This document shows positions 24,724 to 34,131 of a stretch of 64,000 nucleotides of DNA, in pieces. The position numbers and the translations under genes are program-made. Source of the stretch: Desulfonatronospira thiodismutans ASO3-1 (lineage in GTDB: Bacteria > Desulfobacterota > Desulfovibrionia > Desulfovibrionales > Desulfonatronovibrionaceae). The stretch covers positions 140,263 to 204,262 of the forward strand of contig NZ_ACJN02000003.1 of assembly GCF_000174435.1 (NCBI RefSeq), written 5' to 3'. Positions within the stretch are counted from its first letter, which is position 1. Each line of letters begins with the position of its first letter. The notes below the pieces were generated by a model. The model worked only from the letters and a program-made list of their open reading frames with translations. It was not told where the DNA came from and ran no database searches.

Positions 24724-26991
24724 CTATCTCTTCATCTGCATGATGATACCCAGCATGGTGTCCGTAGTCTGGATGGTCTTGGAGTTGGCCTGAAAGCCCT
24801 TCTCCGTCTGGATGAGCTTTACAAACTCCGTGGCCAGATCCACATTGGACATTTCCAGGGAGTTGGAGGAAATCTCTCCCAGCCCCCTGGTCCCGGCCAG
24901 TCCGGTCATGGCCGGACCGGAACTTCTGGTCTCGGAAAACAGGTTCCCCCCTTCCTTGCGCAGACCCTGTTCGTTGTGAAAGTCAGCCAGGGTCAGGGCA
25001 TAAAGATCCATAACCTGTCCGTTGTCATACCTGCCTGTAAGCACTCCATTACGGTCAATTTCGATATTTTGCAGAAAACCTGTGGTGTAACCGTCCTGGT
25101 TCTGCATTAAGGTGGTAGAGGAGGAGCTGTACTGAGTAGAAGCCTGTGCTTCACGCCTGGTTTCTTCAAATTCTGCGATATTGTCGAAATTGAAATCTGT
25201 ATTGCCAAACTCAGTCAACTCTGCAGGACTTTCAGCGCTTCCTGCCTCCCAGTTGCCGGTCTGATTGCGTAAACCAAAATTCATTTCTATATTCTGAGCA
25301 CCCTCTGCCCCAGTAAAGTTCTGTCCTTCAATCCCCAGAAAATTGGGAGTAAATACAGGATAACCGTTATCTGAAAAATCTGAAAGGCTCCAGTTTGAAA
25401 GATCGCTTGCAAAATCTCCTCCTGCAATCGGTTCACCAGTGTCATCATCATAGACCTCTGTTCCCAGTGTGTAGGCACTCTGATCTATTAACTCCCCACC
25501 TGGATTAAAAGTTAAGGCTCCGGTCATAAGTACACCTCGTTTTTCTGAGTCTTCCATTCCCTCCCTGTTATCATGTTCGGGATTAACCGTAGTCATGAAC
25601 TCCCAGTGCTTGTTTCCAGAGGGATCATCAATTTCTACAGGGTCAAAGTAATTGGTCAACTCATAAGATGTACCGTTCTCATCATACACTTTCATTGTAC
25701 TCTGGTATGCATACCTGTTGTCACTAATGGGATCATCATCATTAGTAGCATCCCAGTTGTGCCACATAGCTGAAAAAGGTTGTCCCTCCTTGTAAGATGT
25801 AACTCCTAGCTCTGACGCAGTCTTTGAACTTAAATTCTGAAATTCAAAAGATAACTCGTCAATATTATTTCCATCATCATCTTCATTTTCTACGCTTATA
25901 TTCAAAGTATTATTTTCTGAATCGTAATCTGCATTTATGTAGTCTTCTCCATTTAGCTGCCTGACAAGATGATCAGCGCTATCAAAATCAAAGTTTATAT
26001 CAATATTATCAGCTCCATCAATTACTAATTCTGCATCAAAATTTCCTCCACGCTGCAGGTTTACTGCTGCCTCATCGAAATCTATATCAAGATCGTCGCC
26101 TCCATTTATATCAGGAGGATCGATTCCTATTGGTTCACGCCATCCACCATCATACAAAGCAAAATCTTCCAGATCCTCATTCCAGCGCAATTCATATGGA
26201 TCTCCATCAGGCGGGTTATTAGGATCATCCGGATCAAAACTTATATCTCCATCATCCAAACCAATTCTTATCACTGTACCGTCCTCATCCTCCAACAACC
26301 ATGGATCAGCCGGGTCATCTTCGCTTAGGACAGCTGTGAGATAATCGTTATTGATTTGCAAATTGGCTTCGGTACCTAATTCATCGTCTCCCGTCAGTGG
26401 TGTTGATGCATTCGACGATCTTGCTTCACTGCGTGAGTCCAGGTTCACCATCTTGTCAACCTTTCTGGTCTGCTCTGGTGGAGACTGAAAGTCATCAAGG
26501 CGGATATCTCCTGGAGCACCCTGGATTTCGACCCCAGTCTCAGTCTGAATTATTTCATCATCATCTGCTACTCCTGGAGGATCCTCTCGCACCTCCCAGC
26601 CCTGGACAACATTGTTGTTAGGATCCACGAGGTACCCTTCCTCATCGAATCTGAAGTTTCCGGCCCTGGTATACAGATTCTCATCTGTACCTCTGGCGCT
26701 GACCTGAAAAAAACCATCACCTCCTATGGCCACGTCGGTGGCTTCATTGGTGCTTTCCAGGGAACCCTGGGAAAAGTCGTTCATGACCGCTCCCACACCA
26801 ACGCCGCGGCCCACCTGGCCCACGCCGGCCCCGGTATTTATATCCTGGCTCATGAAGTCCTCGAAATGCATTCGCGAGCCCTTGAAGCCCACCGTGCTCA
26901 CATTGGAAATGTTGTTGCCGATGGTACCCATTTTTTCCCCGTGGCCCTTGAGACCGCTTACTCCGGTATACATGGAAGATGATAAACCCAT
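24724..26991 (-). CDS. flgE: Flagellar hook protein FlgE, enlarged and highly acidic
   Basis: FlgE polymerises into the hook. The conserved N-terminal D0 region starts MGLSSSMYTGVSGLKGHGEKMGTIGNNISNVSTVGFKG, and the C-terminal D0 ends FQANSKTIQTTDTMLGIIMQMKR. At 755 residues it is well above the usual 400-550. The extra length is a central, very Asp-rich domain (about residues 190-470) of AT-richer DNA than the ends. Surface domains of hook proteins vary widely, and an acidic surface would suit a salty environment (inference). It follows flgD by 12 bp and is last in the unit. Confidence 0.95.
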   Translation of the reverse strand: MGLSSSMYTGVSGLKGHGEKMGTIGNNISNVSTVGFKGSRMHFEDFMSQDINTGAGVGQVGRGVGVGAVMNDFSQGSLESTNEATDVAIGGDGFFQVSARGTDENLYTRAGNFRFDEEGYLVDPNNNVVQGWEVREDPPGVADDDEIIQTETGVEIQGAPGDIRLDDFQSPPEQTRKVDKMVNLDSRSEARSSNASTPLTGDDELGTEANLQINNDYLTAVLSEDDPADPWLLEDEDGTVIRIGLDDGDISFDPDDPNNPPDGDPYELRWNEDLEDFALYDGGWREPIGIDPPDINGGDDLDIDFDEAAVNLQRGGNFDAELVIDGADNIDINFDFDSADHLVRQLNGEDYINADYDSENNTLNISVENEDDDGNNIDELSFEFQNLSSKTASELGVTSYKEGQPFSAMWHNWDATNDDDPISDNRYAYQSTMKVYDENGTSYELTNYFDPVEIDDPSGNKHWEFMTTVNPEHDNREGMEDSEKRGVLMTGALTFNPGGELIDQSAYTLGTEVYDDDTGEPIAGGDFASDLSNWSLSDFSDNGYPVFTPNFLGIEGQNFTGAEGAQNIEMNFGLRNQTGNWEAGSAESPAELTEFGNTDFNFDNIAEFEETRREAQASTQYSSSSTTLMQNQDGYTTGFLQNIEIDRNGVLTGRYDNGQVMDLYALTLADFHNEQGLRKEGGNLFSETRSSGPAMTGLAGTRGLGEISSNSLEMSNVDLATEFVKLIQTEKGFQANSKTIQTTDTMLGIIMQMKR

Positions 26992-27003
26992 AACCGCCTC
27001 CTG

Positions 27004-27729
27004 TTATTTATCTTCTGTATTGTTATTGTTGCTGTTGCTGCTTCCGTCTCCCACCACCTCGCTCACATCAGCAAAGCGAAGCATGCGGCCGTCGCTGAGG
27101 CGCAGGTGGGGCTGGCCGTCCTTGTCCTGGACCCCGGATACACGCCCGGTCATCTCGGTATTGACCATAACCGGCTCCCCATTGGGTCCTTCAGCGCTTA
27201 TGCTTACGCTGTAATTTCCGTCGGGAGCTTCGGCACCGTCAAAGTTCAGCCCGTCCCATTCAAACTCGTAATCACCGGACTGGCGGGCTGACTTCTCCAC
27301 CGTGCGCACCATATTCCCGTTTTCGTCATAAATATTAAAATAAAGGTTCTGGGCAGTGTCCTCCAGGTTGTAGAATATCTTGGAAGCTCCTGACCCGTCC
27401 TTGGAAATCCCGTCTCCGTCAGCGCGGATCTCCTTGCCGATAAAGCCCACCGCCCCCAGCATCTCCTGGCGGGCCTGGTTCTCGTTCATGGATTCCATGC
27501 CCTCGGAGATGTTGGTCAACTGCTCCAGGCTGGAAAACTGAGCCAGCTGGGCCACGAACTCCTTGTCATCCATGGGGTCCAGGGGGTCCTGGTTTTCCAG
27601 CTGGGTGATCAGGAGCTTTAGAAAATCCATCTTGCCCAGTTCCGCCGGATCCTCGTCTCTGGGGATATCGTTGTTTGCAAAGTCCCGTTCGTATCCGCCC
27701 AGGAGATTGCTTGCTGCGCCTATATCCAT
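27004..27729 (-). CDS. flgD: Flagellar hook capping/assembly protein FlgD
   Basis: This 241-residue protein has the FlgD N-terminal signature [38 protein letters not shown] (residues 34-71). It has the Ig-like/tudor-like hook cap region ([25 protein letters not shown] and [19 protein letters not shown]). FlgD caps the growing hook and is lost after completion. The C-terminus ends in a Ser/Asn-rich tail. It lies between fliK and flgE. GGAGGAAAAA precedes its ATG. Confidence 0.95.
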   Translation of the reverse strand: MDIGAASNLLGGYERDFANNDIPRDEDPAELGKMDFLKLLITQLENQDPLDPMDDKEFVAQLAQFSSLEQLTNISEGMESMNENQARQEMLGAVGFIGKEIRADGDGISKDGSGASKIFYNLEDTAQNLYFNIYDENGNMVRTVEKSARQSGDYEFEWDGLNFDGAEAPDGNYSVSISAEGPNGEPVMVNTEMTGRVSGVQDKDGQPHLRLSDGRMLRFADVSEVVGDGSSNSNNNNTEDK

Positions 27730-27836
27730 TTTTTCCTCCAGGTATTTAAAAATTTTGTATTGTTAAATCCGGCATCTTCCGGGAACCGCAAACACCGGAA
27801 TTGCAGACCCTGGCCGCTTCACGCCCGCCAGGTCCC

Positions 27837-29993
27837 TCAGGCAAAAATGCTTAGTCCTGTGCTGGACATGTTCTTGCCGAAAACAGTTTCCTGCTTCTGG
27901 GGCTTGAAAAGCCCCTTGCCCTCCTGCTCCATTTCCCTGAGCCTGGCCTTTTCCATGGCCTTTTTCATACGGTCCCTGGCCTTGTTGTGCTCCTCGCGGC
28001 CCTGCCATGAACCCGGCTGATTATCCGGCTGCTGGGTATGCACATCTATCTTGCCCACGCGTAGCCCCTGCTGCTCCAGGCTGCTGCGCAGCTGGGGCAG
28101 ATTATCGTTTATGACCTGGGCCACCTCGTGATTGGAAGTGCTGACCATGGCCCGGACCTCGCTGCCCTGCATTTTGAGCACAACAGAGAGCATGCCCAGG
28201 TTGGGAGGATTGAGCTGCAGGGTCATTTTGCTTTTGCCCTGGCCCATATCCTTGAAAGTTCCGCTGCGCACCTGCTCCATCACCTGCTGGGAAATCTGCT
28301 CACGCTGTGCGGCCTGTCCGCCCTGCCTGGCAGCCTCACTCGCCTCCCTTGCCCCGGCTGCGGCTGCTGCGGTTCTTACTTCCTGTGATGTATCAGAACG
28401 TACCCGGCTCAAAAATTTCTCCCAGGGATCCTGATTATTGCTGCCTGAATCCCTGCCGCCGTCTCTGGATGCCTCCCCGCTCAAGGCCTGGTCTCTCAGC
28501 TCCTGGGAATCCTTCACAGCTGAGTAGCCGGATCTTTCATTGCGGCTGTCCTGGTTTTCCCGGCTGGATTTGGAACCCTCGGACCTTTCCGAATTTTCAC
28601 GGCCGGAATGCATGCTTTGAGATCTTTCAGACTTTTCCCGGGTATCCTTGAGCTTCTTTTCTGCCTCAGGATTTGCGGAAGCATTGCCACGCTCTGCGCT
28701 CCGGCCCTTACCCTCTTCCTTGGCAGCCTCGATCATGCGCAGAAGAGAATTTTCCTCCCGCGAAAGCCTGCTGCCTGAATCGCCTGCTGCGTTTTTAAGG
28801 CCCTGAAGCAGGCCATCGGCCCGGCTTTCCCGGGAGTCCTGGCGAATCATGCCCAACAGGTTCTTAAGATCAGACCTGCCCAGCTCCTTGTCTGCGAATG
28901 CACTATACTCGCTTCTGTCCCTGCTTTGCGCCCTGAATCCCTGCAGCAGTGATTCAAGCTGGCTGCGGCTTAAAGATACCCGCTGGCCGTCTTCCATTTT
29001 GTCTAGTCTTGAGGCAAGCTGTTCCGCCACCCGGTCCAGCCGGCCCTGTTCCACATCCCGGATCAGGTCCTTTCTCTCCTGGGCATTAAAACCAAGCTCG
29101 GACAAAAAGCTGACTAAATCCTGTCTCTGGCCCGAGCTTAGCTCCATGGGCGGATGACTGTCCGCCATGTCCAGCCTGGACACCAGCTCGCGCCAGCTAA
29201 GCTCGGAATTATCCACCTTTTCCTGGAGTTTTTGCAACTCACTGCTGTCTATGCCCTGCTCCAGAAGCATCTCTTTTATGGCATCGAGTTCTTCCGGGGT
29301 GATCTTTTCATCCCACATGTCATCCATTTCCCCGGACATGAGATCTTCGCTGCCCCAGCCTTCCTGCTTTACAGACTGCATGAGCATCTCTGTCATTTCC
29401 CGGTCCAGGCCCAGTTCGTCCCCAAGCTCACTCCAGGTCAGACCAGACTCTTGAAAGCTATCTTTGAGTTTCTGAATTTTCTGCTCGCTTATCCCCTGCT
29501 CCCGAAGCATGGTTTTTACGGCGTCCATGTCCTCTTCAGATATTTTTTGATCCAGGCGTAGCCCTGCCGATTCGTACTTCCGGGAATCACCTTCACGGGA
29601 GGCATTTTTTACAGCCTGCATGAGCATCTCTGTCATTTCCTGGTCCAGACCCAGTTCATCCCCAAGCTCACTCCAGGTCAGACCGGATTCATTAAAACTC
29701 TCTTCAAGATTTTTTATTTCCTGCTCACTTACACCCTGCTGCCTGAGAAAATCCTTCACACCGGCAAATTCTTCCCGGCTGAGCTCCTGTTCATGGCGGC
29801 CTTCACCTGCATCAGGGAGTGGATTATAATCGGAAGGCAAAGGACTCTTGTTGTTCTGGGGGGACTGCAAAGCGTCCTGGAAAACGTCCCGGAAACCATC
29901 GTTGAACTCACCTCCGCCAAACCTGGAGGAGTTCATGCCCGGCAACAAGTCACCGGAAGATTGCGATATGTCCATAAGGGGAAAATTTTGCAT
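27837..29993 (-). CDS. fliK: Flagellar hook-length control protein FliK with internal repeats
   Basis: This protein of about 718 residues ends in a FliK C-terminal domain: KSKMTLQLNPPNLGMLSVVLKMQGSEVRAMVSTSNHEVAQVINDNLPQLRSSLEQQGLRV. That domain acts as the export-switch ruler head. The N-terminal third contains four or more helical repeats of about 75 residues, with LTWSELGDELGLD-x-EMTEML in two near-identical copies and degenerate later ones. The middle is Ser/Arg/Glu-rich and disordered-looking. I chose the ATG at 29993 (GGAGAACAACC upstream) over 30035. It heads the fliK-flgD-flgE unit. Confidence 0.9.
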   Translation of the reverse strand: MQNFPLMDISQSSGDLLPGMNSSRFGGGEFNDGFRDVFQDALQSPQNNKSPLPSDYNPLPDAGEGRHEQELSREEFAGVKDFLRQQGVSEQEIKNLEESFNESGLTWSELGDELGLDQEMTEMLMQAVKNASREGDSRKYESAGLRLDQKISEEDMDAVKTMLREQGISEQKIQKLKDSFQESGLTWSELGDELGLDREMTEMLMQSVKQEGWGSEDLMSGEMDDMWDEKITPEELDAIKEMLLEQGIDSSELQKLQEKVDNSELSWRELVSRLDMADSHPPMELSSGQRQDLVSFLSELGFNAQERKDLIRDVEQGRLDRVAEQLASRLDKMEDGQRVSLSRSQLESLLQGFRAQSRDRSEYSAFADKELGRSDLKNLLGMIRQDSRESRADGLLQGLKNAAGDSGSRLSREENSLLRMIEAAKEEGKGRSAERGNASANPEAEKKLKDTREKSERSQSMHSGRENSERSEGSKSSRENQDSRNERSGYSAVKDSQELRDQALSGEASRDGGRDSGSNNQDPWEKFLSRVRSDTSQEVRTAAAAAGAREASEAARQGGQAAQREQISQQVMEQVRSGTFKDMGQGKSKMTLQLNPPNLGMLSVVLKMQGSEVRAMVSTSNHEVAQVINDNLPQLRSSLEQQGLRVGKIDVHTQQPDNQPGSWQGREEHNKARDRMKKAMEKARLREMEQEGKGLFKPQKQETVFGKNMSSTGLSIFA

Positions 29994-30290
29994 GGTTGTT
30001 CTCCTTGGCAGGGAATATATCAATTCCTGTTCCACAATCAGGAGAACCAGGCAAAAAATCTTGCAGATGTATGGCTGAGACTTAAATCAAAACAAAAAAC
30101 AGGTGACTGTTCACCTTGATAATGCTTTTGTCGGCTCGGTATCGGGATCAGTACCGAAAAGACAAGAGTGGGGAACAGATACTTGTTTCTTATAATCATC
30201 TTCACATTTCGCGCTTGACGCGAAGTGTGCAAAAAATTTCGCTTCTTTGATAAGGGGTGAAAAGGAAAGATGAAAGGCAGGGCTGAGGGG
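29994..30290. other. Intergenic region upstream of fliK with palindrome
   Basis: 297 bp between the STAS gene and fliK. An imperfect palindrome CTTTTGTCGGCTCGGTATCG then CAGTACCGAAAAG lies at 30125-30162; a related one occurs at 36579-36611. The fliK promoter is expected here on the minus strand, but I found no convincing sigma-54 or sigma-28 site by eye. Confidence 0.45.
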
Positions 30291-30641
30291 CTAACTCTGC
30301 TCCAGGTTCAAGCTGCGGGAAATTTCTTCAAGGGAGGGATAGGTTGCAAACAGGTCCCAGAGATTGACCAGCTTCAGGGTCTTGATGACCTGTTCCGAGG
30401 GGTTCAGCAGGCAGAATTTTCGGCCTTCCTGCAGACTGCGGTTGTTCAGGGCGGTGACAAAGCCTATTCCGGCACTGTCCATAAAGGCCACCCCGGACAG
30501 GTCCAGGGCCATCACCTGCCAGGGACGGCTGAAAAGGTCTTCGAATTCTTTCTTGAGGTCATCCACGATCTCCATGGTCATCTCCCGGGAGATGTCCACT
30601 ATGAGCATGTTGCCCTTGTCCTCTATATGCACTCTTTCCAT
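30291..30641 (-). CDS. STAS-domain anti-sigma factor antagonist (SpoIIAA/RsbV-like)
   Basis: This 116-residue single STAS domain has the phosphorylatable Ser in the loop GVAFMDSAGIGFV, preceded by VMALDLSG. Such proteins bind and sequester a RsbW-type kinase when unphosphorylated. It overlaps the upstream kinase gene by 19 nt and follows the RsbU-like phosphatase, giving a complete partner-switching module. No sigma factor gene is adjacent, so the output could be non-transcriptional. Confidence 0.9.
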   Translation of the reverse strand: MERVHIEDKGNMLIVDISREMTMEIVDDLKKEFEDLFSRPWQVMALDLSGVAFMDSAGIGFVTALNNRSLQEGRKFCLLNPSEQVIKTLKLVNLWDLFATYPSLEEISRSLNLEQS

Positions 30642-31036
30642 TGCTCAGGCTCGACTTTTTTGGTGAATGAAAAAACATTGCTGTCCTCTACCCGGGAATA
30701 ATCAAAGGTATGCATCACCTGGCGCATTATGTAGATGCCCCGTCCGGATTCCTGGTTGTTATCCGGAAGAGTCCAGGGACACTGAAACTCCCGGCCCCAG
30801 TCCCGGACCTGCAAACCCACCTGTTCATTCTCAACTATATCCAGCTTTATTTCCAGTTCTCCCGGCAACCCCTGATACGCATGCAGAGCCGCATTGTTGC
30901 AGGACTCCGTCAGCACCAGCTCAATATCGAACAGTACATCAGAAGTTACAAAGGTGTCCAGAAAAGCCTTTACCCCCCGGGCAATCATCCTGGCCCGACA
31001 AGGTGTCACTGTATCTTTGAGGATCAGCTGCAGCAT
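30623..31036 (-). CDS. RsbW/SpoIIAB-like serine kinase (GHKL ATP-binding) of partner-switching module
   Basis: This protein of about 137 residues has the GHKL N box ELVLTESCNNAALHAY, the G1-like VRDWGREF and the G2 segment GRGIYIMRQVM. These are the ATP-binding fold of anti-sigma kinases, which phosphorylate the STAS partner and may bind a target protein. A longer frame begins at 31111, but GGAGGTCTGG just before the ATG at 31036 and the family start favour the shorter form, which also clears the RsbU stop. It overlaps the STAS gene by 19 nt. Confidence 0.88.
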   Translation of the reverse strand: MLQLILKDTVTPCRARMIARGVKAFLDTFVTSDVLFDIELVLTESCNNAALHAYQGLPGELEIKLDIVENEQVGLQVRDWGREFQCPWTLPDNNQESGRGIYIMRQVMHTFDYSRVEDSNVFSFTKKVEPEQWKECI

Positions 31037-31052
31037 CCAGACCTCCAGCCCC

Positions 31053-32183
31053 TTAAAGATTTGTCCTGACCCACAGGGCGGTGAGATCATCCCTGAACCA
31101 GACACGGTCATTGCCTATACGCTTAAGCCTTTCCTTGAGCGCCTCGAGACCGAAACAATCCTGGAGGATCATCTGCTGCACCTCGCTTCGAAACCTGTCC
31201 AGACCAAGGATCTCCCCGGGGGTCAATTCCCACTCGTAAAAACCGTCAGTATACAAAAAGGCTTTAAGGCTTTCTTTAAAGGTGATCTCCCCTGCGGATA
31301 TGTCCAGGGGAAAAATTCCCAGGGGCCTGCAATTGGGCTGGGCCTCGTGCATTATTTCCTGGTCGGCCAGAAAGAACCCAGGGCAGTGCCCGGCATTGAT
31401 ATAAGAAAGGGAACTCGCCCCAAGGTTCAGGTCGCAGGCCAGCAGGGTGACAAAATCAGCCTCGCCCCCCACTATCTGACACAGATCGGTGTTTACGAAA
31501 CCCACCACCTGCTCCAGGGGAAAATAGTTACGCCAGGACATGCGGAAAATAGCCCGTACAGTATTCATGATGAAAGCGGCCCTGGCCCCGTGCCCGGAAA
31601 CGTCAGCCACAACGAATCGCAGAGTGTCCGGACCTACAGGAAAAAAATCGTAATAATCCCCGCTGGCCCTCCCTGATGGCAGATACATCCAGTCCAGGTC
31701 AATACCGGGAAACTCAAATCCGTCCCGGGGAAGCAGTCTGGCCTGAAGATCGGCCACCATGTCCATTTCTGTGGAAATGACGGCATAGGCCTTGCGCAGC
31801 TCTTCCAGAATAAGAACCTGCCGCTTGGCCACCCTGACCCTGGCCTGAAGCTCCTCCCGGACAAAGGGTTTGAGTACAAAATCGTTGGCCCCCTGGTTCA
31901 GGGCCTCCACCTTGACCTCGGTGGACTCCTCTCCGGTGAGCACCAGGATAAAGACATCCCTGTCCACTGAGGTATTGCGGATATGCCGGATCACTTCCAG
32001 ACCGTCCATAACCGGCATATGAATGTCCAGCAGTACTATGTCCGGGGCAAAAGCGGCAAATTTATCCACCGCCTCCTCCCCGTCGCAGCTCTCCTCTATT
32101 TCGAATTCATCACCCAGTAGACGTATGAGAAACTTCCGGTTGATGCTGGAGTCCTCGGCAATTAGAAGCTTTACTTTTTTCAT
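31053..32183 (-). CDS. Response regulator fused to PP2C/SpoIIE serine phosphatase (RsbU-like)
   Basis: This 376-residue protein has an N-terminal receiver (1-122; D53 in IVLLDIHMPVMDG, Lys in FVLKPF), a short linker helix, then a SpoIIE-type PP2C domain (about 165-372). Metal-binding Asp motifs are visible in SGDYYDFFPV, ADVSGHGARAAFIM and YTDGFYE. Phosphorylation of the receiver would switch on dephosphorylation of the STAS protein encoded just downstream. It overlaps nothing and lies 16 nt after dtd and 16 nt before the kinase gene. Confidence 0.93.
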   Translation of the reverse strand: MKKVKLLIAEDSSINRKFLIRLLGDEFEIEESCDGEEAVDKFAAFAPDIVLLDIHMPVMDGLEVIRHIRNTSVDRDVFILVLTGEESTEVKVEALNQGANDFVLKPFVREELQARVRVAKRQVLILEELRKAYAVISTEMDMVADLQARLLPRDGFEFPGIDLDWMYLPSGRASGDYYDFFPVGPDTLRFVVADVSGHGARAAFIMNTVRAIFRMSWRNYFPLEQVVGFVNTDLCQIVGGEADFVTLLACDLNLGASSLSYINAGHCPGFFLADQEIMHEAQPNCRPLGIFPLDISAGEITFKESLKAFLYTDGFYEWELTPGEILGLDRFRSEVQQMILQDCFGLEALKERLKRIGNDRVWFRDDLTALWVRTNL

Positions 32184-32199
32184 CAGTCCCGAAAATTAT

Positions 32200-32670
32200 C
32201 TATTCAAAATCCCGGCTGTCCAGCATAATGGTCACCGGTCCCCAGTTGCAAAGCTCCACGTCCATGTCCGCCCCGAAAAAACCTGCATAGACCCTGTCCC
32301 ATGACTGCTCCACCCGGCTTACAAAAGATCCGAAAAGCTCCTGGGCTTTGTCCCCGGGCATGGAATCGGAAAACCCGGGCCTTCGCCCTTTGCGGCAGTC
32401 TGCATACAGGGTGAACTGCGGCACCAGCAGCAGATCCCCCTGGATATCCGCCAGGCTGAGGTTCATGCGCTGGTTTTCATCGGGAAATATCCTCAGGTTG
32501 AGTATTTTTCCGACCATGGTCTCCCAGGCCCTGGTCCCGGGCAATCCGGCATCCTCGCGAAAAAAACCCACAAGCCCGGTCAGGCCCCTGTCAACCCTTA
32601 CCTCTCTTGGCTCTTGGTCCACCACAGTCTTGACCCCGGCCCATTTTGTCCGCTGCAGAAGTACTCTCAT
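32200..32670 (-). CDS. dtd: D-aminoacyl-tRNA deacylase
   Basis: DTD (156 residues) hydrolyses D-amino acids and glycine mischarged on tRNA. It starts MRVLLQRTKWAGV. The conserved LLLVPQFTLYADCRKGRRPGFSDSMPG has the SQxT-like active segment (here PQFTLY), and a C-terminal DVELCNWGPVTIMLDS contains the GP cis-Pro motif (usually NxGPxT; here NWGPVT). It sits in the middle of a signalling gene series, 6 bp downstream of the GGDEF gene. Confidence 0.93.
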   Translation of the reverse strand: MRVLLQRTKWAGVKTVVDQEPREVRVDRGLTGLVGFFREDAGLPGTRAWETMVGKILNLRIFPDENQRMNLSLADIQGDLLLVPQFTLYADCRKGRRPGFSDSMPGDKAQELFGSFVSRVEQSWDRVYAGFFGADMDVELCNWGPVTIMLDSRDFE

Positions 32671-32676
32671 AAAATA

Positions 32677-34068
32677 TCAAACATTCTCACAGGAAGCCAG
32701 AAAACACGTTTCTTTGTCGCCGCTGCTTTTTTTCACCCTGTACATGGCCTTGTCCGCCAGGCGCATAAGATCTTCAGCACTTTCGGCATCATCCGGGTAA
32801 AGGCTGATGCCCATACTGACCCCCAGCTGATGTTCCCCGGAAGGCAGAATATATGGCCGGGAAAGCTGCCAGGCAACCTTGCGGGCAACCTGCTTGGCAT
32901 CTTCCAGCTTTCCTGTGTCTGTAAGCAGGATGACAAACTCATCCCCGCCGAAGCGGGCAACCGTATCAGAGGCCCTGACCAATTCTTTCAAACGCCGGGA
33001 GACCAGAGTCAACACCTCGTCTCCTGTGCTGTGCCCATAATTGTCGTTAATGGCCTTGAATCCGTCCAGATCCAGAAACAAAAGCGCCACCCTGTTTCCC
33101 GTTCTTTTGGCTGCGGCGATGGCCATTTCCATGCGGTCCTGAAGAAGGTTCCTGTTGGGCAGGCCGGTGAGTCCGTCATGCATGGCCATGTGCTCAATGC
33201 GCTCCTGCATCCGGCGCTGCTCGGTTATGTCTATCCCCGTGCCCAGCACATAGTCCGGGTTGCCCTCCTCATCGTTTATAATACAGTTGGACCAGGCTAT
33301 AAGCCTTTTTTCTCCTGCCCTGGTCAACCAGTAATTCTCAAAGTGATGGGGCAGGTTTGCAAAATCAGGGCTGAAAAAAGACCTGACTGTTTCTGCTTCT
33401 TCAGGGGGAATGAGCCTTTTGAAAATCTCTTTCCCCTGCAGATCCTGGAAAGAATACCCTGACAGTCTTTCGCAGGCCCTGTTGAAATGTATAATTCTGC
33501 CTTCATTGTCCAGCAGCACCACCAGGGAATCCACAGTATCCAGGAGCTTGGATACAAAGGCCTTCTCCCGGCGCAGGCGCTGTTCTATTTCCCGGCGCTT
33601 CTTGAGCTCTTCCACGACCTGGTCGCGGACTTTCCTGTGCTCAGAGATCCTCTGGTTCAGTTCGGTTACATCCTGGATGGTCACTAAGGCCAGTCTGGTC
33701 CATTGGGAGCTTTCCTGTACCCTGATGGAGGCGATGGTAGTGTTTTGAAGCCTTTTGTCTCCATCCCGGTTGGTGATGGGGATAAACCAGCCGTGCAGGT
33801 GCGAGGAAAAAACAGCAGGCGGCCCCCCATCCAGTACTGCCTGGATCCTGGGCTCAAACCGGGGCTGCTTGAGTTCAGGATACATATCCGGGAGCCGCTG
33901 GCCAATAACAGTTCTGGCATCATGTTCAGTCCATTCCTGCATGATCCTGTTCCAGAACTGGATACGCATATCCTGGTCCAGAATAAAAATACCCAGGGGA
34001 AGCTGGTTTAATATCCAGAATCTATCCTGAATTTCATGAAAAATCATACAGGATCCAAAGGATTGCAA
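32677..34068 (-). CDS. PAS-PAS-GGDEF diguanylate cyclase
   Basis: This 463-residue protein has a first PAS domain at about 12-130 and a coiled segment (RKVRDQVVEELKKRREIEQRLRREK). A second PAS/PAC covers about 165-285, and the GGDEF domain about 295-455 with RFGGDEFVILL and LDLDGFKAINDNYGH. There is no transmembrane segment, so it senses something in the cytoplasm. The GGDEF site is intact, implying c-di-GMP synthesis. It lies between cheC and dtd on the same strand. Confidence 0.92.
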   Translation of the reverse strand: MQSFGSCMIFHEIQDRFWILNQLPLGIFILDQDMRIQFWNRIMQEWTEHDARTVIGQRLPDMYPELKQPRFEPRIQAVLDGGPPAVFSSHLHGWFIPITNRDGDKRLQNTTIASIRVQESSQWTRLALVTIQDVTELNQRISEHRKVRDQVVEELKKRREIEQRLRREKAFVSKLLDTVDSLVVLLDNEGRIIHFNRACERLSGYSFQDLQGKEIFKRLIPPEEAETVRSFFSPDFANLPHHFENYWLTRAGEKRLIAWSNCIINDEEGNPDYVLGTGIDITEQRRMQERIEHMAMHDGLTGLPNRNLLQDRMEMAIAAAKRTGNRVALLFLDLDGFKAINDNYGHSTGDEVLTLVSRRLKELVRASDTVARFGGDEFVILLTDTGKLEDAKQVARKVAWQLSRPYILPSGEHQLGVSMGISLYPDDAESAEDLMRLADKAMYRVKKSSGDKETCFLASCENV

Positions 34069-34131
34069 GGTGAATCATCGGCCCGGCTCCCTGCATGGGG
34101 ACCGGAAAGGCTGGATTTGAAAGCAACAGAG

